Shown: positions 15,402 through 19,216 of the stretch, piece by piece
Layout: each line of letters begins with the position of its first letter
How positions within the stretch are numbered: position 1 is the stretch's first letter
Assembly (NCBI GenBank): GCA_934725785.1
Contig: CAKVCS010000007.1
Span: forward strand, 1-19,216
Direction of reading: 5' to 3'
Source of the DNA: an uncultured Bacteroidales bacterium
GTDB lineage: Bacteria; Bacteroidota; Bacteroidia; Bacteroidales; Marinilabiliaceae
DNA length: 19,216 nt
The notes under the pieces: model-generated
The model's database searches: none
Told to the model about the DNA's origin: nothing
What the model saw: only the letters and a program-made list of their open reading frames with translations
Translations under genes and position numbers: made by a program

Positions 15402-15842
15402 TCAGCCCCTGCGCCCTCCGAAGAAAAGCCTCACAATCTGCGCAGCCTCGGCCTGGCACACGCCTTGCGAGACCTTGGTCTTGGGGTGCAGCGGCGACGG
15501 CGACAGCCTGGCATACCCTCGCTTGGGGTCGGCCGCCCCGTAGACTATACGGCCAATCTGCGCCCACGCGAGAGCCCCAGCGCACATGACGCACGGCTCG
15601 AGGGTGACGTAGAGCGTGCAGTCGTTGAGATACTTTGCTCCGAGACGGCTGGCGGCGGCCGTGATGGCTATTATCTCGGCGTGGGCTGTCACATCCCTGA
15701 GCCGCTCGGTCTCATTGTGCCCACGCCCGACCACCAAGCCTTGGCAAACGACGACGGCGCCGACCGGAATCTCTCCCTCGGACTCGGCAATCCGCGCCTC
15801 CTTGATGGCCTCGGCCATCCATCTCTCGTCAGGATCGACCAT
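15402..15842 (-). CDS. tadA: tRNA-specific adenosine deaminase
   Basis: The 146-residue protein is a zinc-dependent deaminase of the CDA fold. The zinc and catalytic motifs are HAE (H54, with proton-shuttling E56) and PCVMC (C84, C87). The EIPVGAVVV stretch (24-32) and the TLEPCVMCAGAL block match TadA, which converts A34 to inosine in tRNA-Arg(ACG). A guanine-deaminase-like role is less likely given these motifs and the length. The open frame extends 67 codons further upstream, but that part is the complement of lipoprotein codons and has low-complexity Ser/Thr/Arg content. The true start is ATG at 15842 (MVDPDERWMAEAIKEAR), only four bases after the lipoprotein stop. This suggests translational coupling in one operon. 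Confidence 0.94.
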   Translation of the reverse strand: MVDPDERWMAEAIKEARIAESEGEIPVGAVVVCQGLVVGRGHNETERLRDVTAHAEIIAITAAASRLGAKYLNDCTLYVTLEPCVMCAGALAWAQIGRIVYGAADPKRGYARLSPSPLHPKTKVSQGVCQAEAAQIVRLFFGGRRG

Positions 15843-15846
15843 TTGT

Positions 15847-17733
15847 CTACTTGCGGCGGCCAGACTTGTTGCGCCCGTATTTGCGAGCGTAGGCGTCCGG
15901 CGTAAAGTCCTTGAGCGAGAAGTCGACGTGGATGTCCCAGTTCTGTCGCACGGTGACTTTCTGCATGTAATATATGATCCGCTCAGGCTGACGGCCAGCG
16001 GCGAAGTCGCCCGTCGTCCACTTGCCGTCGCGGTTGTCGTCAATCAAGACGCGTATCATGTAGTCGGACGGCTTGAGGTATTTGAACCCTGCCTTACCGC
16101 CTGGTTTCAAGTAATTCTGCCTTACGACGTTTCCCTTGGAGTCGGTTATTTGCAGGAGCGCGTTGGCGGGGACGGAGTCCACGTCGATGTAGAGCACCCC
16201 GTACTTGTCGAGCGTGGTGACCTTGACGGACTGTGACAGGGGGCCGTTCCACTTACCGTAGATGTCGAAGACGGAGGCCGAGTCGATGTCGAGACGGTAC
16301 TCCGCCCCGGGCTCCCATTTTACTTTAAGAGCCTTGCGGCAGATGTCTACAGTGTCATTAATGGCGGTGAACGCCAATGGCTTGTAGACGGTGTCGACCT
16401 TGACCGAGAGGCGGACGGAATCCCAATCGAAGCGCGCGAAAGGCGTGGGCGAGAATATGGAGAGCTCGCCATAGGGTGCGACAGTGGCGGAGGCTTTGAT
16501 CTTGAGGAAATCCACCTTCGGCTTGTCGTCAGCCTCTTTCTTCCTTCTTCTCCGCCGTCCCGAGTCTGCATCCTTGGCCTTGCGCTCGAAGTGCCACTCC
16601 TTGAGAGTGTCGATGTGATCGACAAGGGCGCCGAGCGAGTCCTTTACAAGATAGTCCACGGCGAGGACCACCGAGTCGCGTTTCCATATGGTAGTGTCGG
16701 TCATCCACACTACGATGGTGTCGTTGGTCGGGCTGAACTGGTTGACAGAGAGGCCATGCTCGCCCTCGTGCCCGACGAACGTAATGCGCGGGCGTCGCGC
16801 CATAGGCTTGTTGAGGATAAGCTTGATTTTGTTTCTCTCCTTGCGCTCGTCTACACTTATGTACTGGTCATACCTGTCCTCGTCGAAAGCGAAGAGGACG
16901 AGCGAGTCGGGCGTATAAGTCAGCGTGTCGCGCTGGACAGGCTCGTAGAAGAAGTGTATGGTGTCGTTGACGACGTATGTGGAGTCGGTCTTGACGCTGT
17001 CCGCCACCTGTCGGATCTCCCACGAGGGGGCGACGTGCGTGCCTAGCCAGGCGATTTTCTCGCCAGGCTGGTCGAAAAGGAAGTTCCTGTTCTGGTCATC
17101 GAGCGCATAGACATCGTACTCTCGGCCGGCCGGCACGTTCTTTATGGCGAAGCGGCCGCTGGCGTCGGTCTTGGCTACGCGTATGGGCGTGACTCGGGTG
17201 AATGCGGTGTCCGTCATGTTCTGATGGAGCAGGACGTAGATGCCCTCGACGGGCATTATGGTCTGCGCGTCGTAGACGTTGCCCGAGATCATCATGGAGT
17301 CGGAGCTTTCGCCCGTGGAGAACGTGAAGGAGAAGTTCTGATATATGTTGCCCTCGTTGAGGTCCGATAGGCAGTCGGCGAAGTCGAGGGTGTATGTGGT
17401 GGCGGGGAGTAGCACCTCGTCGTCGTCGAAAGTCACCTTGACCTGCTTGCCGTGGGCCTCGACCCTTGGCTTCTTGGCCGCGGGCGGGCTCATGACGAAC
17501 TTTTTGTCGGCGTCTTTGAGCTGCACGTTCTCGTCGAACGATATTGTGACGGCCTTGCCGTTGAACCCTGTAGCCCCTGCGGCTGGCGTTGACGCTACCA
17601 TGACGGGCGGCCGGCGGTCTCGCGGGCCGCCCGACGGGGTGCCGGGGTTTGCGCAGCCCCAAGCGAGGGCGGCGAGGGCGCAGCAAGGCGCCGCAAGGCG
17701 GCAGACGTGCCGTGATATGCTTTGGAGTCTCAA
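15847..17733 (-). CDS. Ig-like (Big_5) domain lipoprotein
   Basis: This protein of about 628 residues is a predicted lipoprotein. From a TTG at 17733 it begins MRLQSISRH, then a hydrophobic stretch and a lipobox-like ALAWGC with the lipidated C27, followed by ANPGTPSGGP. Residues about 43-142 form a Big_5 Ig-like domain (DRRPPVMVASTPAAGA, then ISFDENVQL, with FTFSTG at its end). A carboxypeptidase-regulatory-like fold appears at about 150-225 (GNVYD...GRFAIKNVPAG). A Lys/Arg-rich stretch is near 400, and a C-terminal domain ends in RQNWDIHVDF. I recall such proteins as widespread in Bacteroidetes, with no known function; the cell-envelope location is inferred. The open frame continues upstream to 17868 but overlaps the methyltransferase gene. 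No ATG lies between that overlap and the signal peptide, so TTG at 17733 is chosen and TTG at 17784 is the alternative. No acidic surface-export signal follows the Cys. Confidence 0.85.
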   Translation of the reverse strand: MRLQSISRHVCRLAAPCCALAALAWGCANPGTPSGGPRDRRPPVMVASTPAAGATGFNGKAVTISFDENVQLKDADKKFVMSPPAAKKPRVEAHGKQVKVTFDDDEVLLPATTYTLDFADCLSDLNEGNIYQNFSFTFSTGESSDSMMISGNVYDAQTIMPVEGIYVLLHQNMTDTAFTRVTPIRVAKTDASGRFAIKNVPAGREYDVYALDDQNRNFLFDQPGEKIAWLGTHVAPSWEIRQVADSVKTDSTYVVNDTIHFFYEPVQRDTLTYTPDSLVLFAFDEDRYDQYISVDERKERNKIKLILNKPMARRPRITFVGHEGEHGLSVNQFSPTNDTIVVWMTDTTIWKRDSVVLAVDYLVKDSLGALVDHIDTLKEWHFERKAKDADSGRRRRRKKEADDKPKVDFLKIKASATVAPYGELSIFSPTPFARFDWDSVRLSVKVDTVYKPLAFTAINDTVDICRKALKVKWEPGAEYRLDIDSASVFDIYGKWNGPLSQSVKVTTLDKYGVLYIDVDSVPANALLQITDSKGNVVRQNYLKPGGKAGFKYLKPSDYMIRVLIDDNRDGKWTTGDFAAGRQPERIIYYMQKVTVRQNWDIHVDFSLKDFTPDAYARKYGRNKSGRRK

Positions 17734-17758
17734 AAGGATAAGCTTTTTAAAACTCCCG

Positions 17759-17785
17759 CGAAGATAGGTAAAAAGATTAGGCAAA
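17759..17785 (-). promoter_or_regulatory. Possible promoter of the lipoprotein-tadA unit
   Basis: On the - strand TATCTTCG (17759-17766) is one base off TAnnTTTG, and TTTG (17782-17785) lies upstream, but only 15 bases away instead of 19-21. If used, transcription would start about 20 bases before the TTG at 17733, which would favour that start over 17784. Read-through from the methyltransferase gene is the alternative. Confidence 0.25.
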
Positions 17786-18787
17786 CTGGCACTGGGATCC
17801 CCCGCGCAGGGCGGAAATGATGCGCCGCGCGAGGTGGAAAGCCAACTTCGGCGGGACTGCATTCCCAATCATCTTATAACCAAGATTTAAATCGCGATAC
17901 AACAGCTCATAAGAGTCAGGGAAACTTTGCACTCTTGCCGCCTCTCTAACCGTCAGCCTCCTGTACAAGTGTTCGCTGCCTGGCGCAAAAGCGAACCTGT
18001 CATTTCCAACCTTAACCATCCTTGGAGCTTGAGGATGAAGTTGGCACTGACGACCACTGGCCTGCACAGTGAAAGCGGGCTCGTCCCATGTCCTAACCCT
18101 GTTTCTTGACATAAAAATCGGAGAAAATGAGCCGACAAAGAACTCGTGGTTGGGCACGGCGCATATGCTTCCATTAGTCTTATTCCTTTCGAGAGCAGGA
18201 ATGGCGTTCCCCCTCAAATCCCATATAGCGTCTTTCAACGTTGGCTTGAGAGACAAAGGTGTCGGATATTCGAAACGGCCTATGCCTAAATCTTTACGGA
18301 ATCCCACATAAAACACACGTTCTCTGTCTTCTGGCACGTCATAATCATTTGCATTGAGCATCTTAAGATTCACGTCGTAGCCCACATTGCGGAACATCCC
18401 AATAAAAGATTCCACGGCAGGCCTATTTCTCTGCGACAGCATGCCCGAAACATTCTCCGCGACAAAAAAACATGGCTGCTTGTCTTTAAGAATCCTTATG
18501 TAATCAAAAAACAGTCGTCCACGAGCGTCGTCCAACCCGCGGCGAGCGCCACCCTCGCTCCATGACTGGCAAGGCGGCCCCCCGATGATACCCGTAACCC
18601 CATCAGGGAACGCAGATGAATTTATACTCCTTATGTCGCCCTCAATGAGCTCAACATTGGGATGATTCGCTTTATACGTCTGACAGATAAGCGGATCAAA
18701 CTCGTTTGCCGCAACGGTACAAAAACCAGCCATCTGAAACCCAAGGTCAAGACCGCCTGCGCCTGAGAAAAGACTAATCAATTTCAT
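17777..18787 (-). CDS. HaeIII-type DNA cytosine-5 methyltransferase (predicted GGCC)
   Basis: The 336-residue protein is a type II m5C methyltransferase that would protect host DNA from the partner nuclease. Motif I is LISLFSGAGGLDLGF (3-17). Motif IV holds catalytic C73 in GGPPCQSWSEGG, motif VI is AENV (110-113), motif VIII reads EDRERVF, motif IX is RLTVREAARVQSFPD and motif X is GYKMIGNAVP. The target-recognition region (PNHEFFVGS, IFMSRNRVR, EPAFTVQASGRQCQLHPQAP) is, from memory, nearly the same as in M.HaeIII, also about 330 residues, so GG(m5C)C is predicted. The frame opens 20 codons earlier, but ATG at 18787 gives the exact family N-terminus MKLISLFSGAGG. It overlaps the nuclease stop by 14 bases. 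GC content is lower than in the neighbouring core genes. Confidence 0.93.
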   Translation of the reverse strand: MKLISLFSGAGGLDLGFQMAGFCTVAANEFDPLICQTYKANHPNVELIEGDIRSINSSAFPDGVTGIIGGPPCQSWSEGGARRGLDDARGRLFFDYIRILKDKQPCFFVAENVSGMLSQRNRPAVESFIGMFRNVGYDVNLKMLNANDYDVPEDRERVFYVGFRKDLGIGRFEYPTPLSLKPTLKDAIWDLRGNAIPALERNKTNGSICAVPNHEFFVGSFSPIFMSRNRVRTWDEPAFTVQASGRQCQLHPQAPRMVKVGNDRFAFAPGSEHLYRRLTVREAARVQSFPDSYELLYRDLNLGYKMIGNAVPPKLAFHLARRIISALRGGSQCQFA

Positions 18788-19216
18788 CTTCTTGAAACAT
18801 GTATTGGGTGAAAATAACAGGCGGATTACCGACAAGTCTGATATCAAACTTCAGCGATGGGCAGACTTTCTTCTCTGCATTGTGAATGCGGAATGAGACC
18901 TCCCAACCTCCGTCAAGAATCAAATTAAGCGTGTTGTAAGACCCGTCTTTCAGCCTAAACTCCACGATGCGTTCAGGAGCTTTAAGCACGGGGCAACGGT
19001 ATCTCGCCTTAGCTCCCCTATAGGTCAAATTCAAACGCCCGTCAACATTGAATGCTTTGATGACTACGGTCTTTGATGTATCATTCTTGATAACTTTATA
19101 AAAATCATAGCGACCAATCAAATACTTAACAAGAAGCTTAGGCACACCTTCATACTCGTCGCAGATCCTCATCACTTCATCCCTAAACGCCTTTAACAAA
19201 GGTAGATACACGCGAC
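18774..19216 (-). CDS. HaeIII-family restriction endonuclease, C-terminal part
   Basis: The frame is open to the window's right edge, so about 146 C-terminal residues are visible and the N-terminus lies outside; an apparent GTG start at 19211 is not credible. Recognisable stretches are RYDFYKVIKND, VVIKAFNVDGRL and WEVSFRIHNAEKKV followed by PSLKFDIRLVG. I associate these with the HaeIII restriction endonuclease family (about 320 residues), so roughly half the protein would be missing here. The assignment rests on this resemblance and on the 14-base overlap with a HaeIII-like methyltransferase on the same strand; neither alone would be enough. The enzyme would cut unmethylated GGCC. I cannot assign catalytic residues. 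GC is about 40-45%, clearly below the window's core genes, which suggests horizontal acquisition. Confidence 0.8.
   Translation of the reverse strand, partial: RVYLPLLKAFRDEVMRICDEYEGVPKLLVKYLIGRYDFYKVIKNDTSKTVVIKAFNVDGRLNLTYRGAKARYRCPVLKAPERIVEFRLKDGSYNTLNLILDGGWEVSFRIHNAEKKVCPSLKFDIRLVGNPPVIFTQYMFQEDEID

Noticed and set aside
13870..15543. 557-codon frame on the + strand opposite ileS
   Set aside because: Complement of strongly conserved ileS codons; long antisense frames are common in GC-rich genes and the protein resembles nothing.
15843..16043. Upstream extension of tadA
   Set aside because: It lies inside the lipoprotein gene in another frame and is low-complexity.
17788..17868. Upstream extension of the lipoprotein
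   Set aside because: It lies inside the methyltransferase C-terminal codons and would put over 60 non-hydrophobic residues before the signal peptide.
18788..18847. Upstream extension of the methyltransferase (20 codons)
   Set aside because: It overlaps nuclease codons; MKLISLFSGAGG is the usual start of the family.

Overview
The window looks like a chromosomal segment of a GC-rich member of the Bacteroidales; the genus cannot be fixed from the sequence, though a Muribaculaceae-like genome is a reasonable guess. The reasons are: promoters of the Bacteroides type (-33 TTTG and -7 TAnnTTTG) and no clear Shine-Dalgarno sequences; an alpha2-type glycyl-tRNA synthetase; a Bacteroides-style superoxide dismutase; a 1151-residue isoleucyl-tRNA synthetase; the order ileS, dksA-like, lspA; and the Big_5 lipoprotein starting CANPG at its lipobox. 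Core genes are about 55-60% GC in the 60-base lines I counted by hand.

Left end (1-3088, + strand): the end of a capsule/exopolysaccharide export operon. It holds a multi-SLBB export protein cut by the window edge and a Wzz-type chain-length protein. Next comes glycyl-tRNA synthetase (3243-4811, +) with its own -7 box and a terminator hairpin. Positions 5091-6398 form an oxidative-stress pair, superoxide dismutase (+) and rubrerythrin (-), convergent on a strong bidirectional terminator. Then, on the - strand, come a Bcr/CflA-like MFS exporter, a free-standing tRNA-Cys unit with its own promoter and terminator, and glutaminyl-tRNA synthetase. folB (+) diverges from glnS and converges on lspA through another bidirectional hairpin.

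Middle and right (10547-17733, - strand): in transcription order, a Big_5 lipoprotein, tadA, ileS, a dksA-like gene with a mostly lost zinc finger, and lspA. Translation and tRNA function dominate: glyS, tRNA-Cys, glnS, tadA and ileS.

Right edge (17777-19216, - strand): a HaeIII-type restriction-modification module. The endonuclease is cut by the window end and overlaps its cytosine-5 methyltransferase by 14 bases. This block is visibly AT-richer (40-47% GC in sampled lines) and sits directly upstream of the lipoprotein gene, which has no ATG start. It is the one clearly accessory, probably transferred element here.

No stretch without a gene exceeds 300 bases; the longest is 4812-5090. I see no insertion sequence, CRISPR array, rRNA or phage gene. 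I found no convincing undescribed system. The more interesting signals are the R-M junction, a DksA-like protein with three of four zinc cysteines missing, a 10-base motif shared just upstream of sodB and rubrerythrin, a Fur-like box at the MFS start, and a long insertion in LspA.
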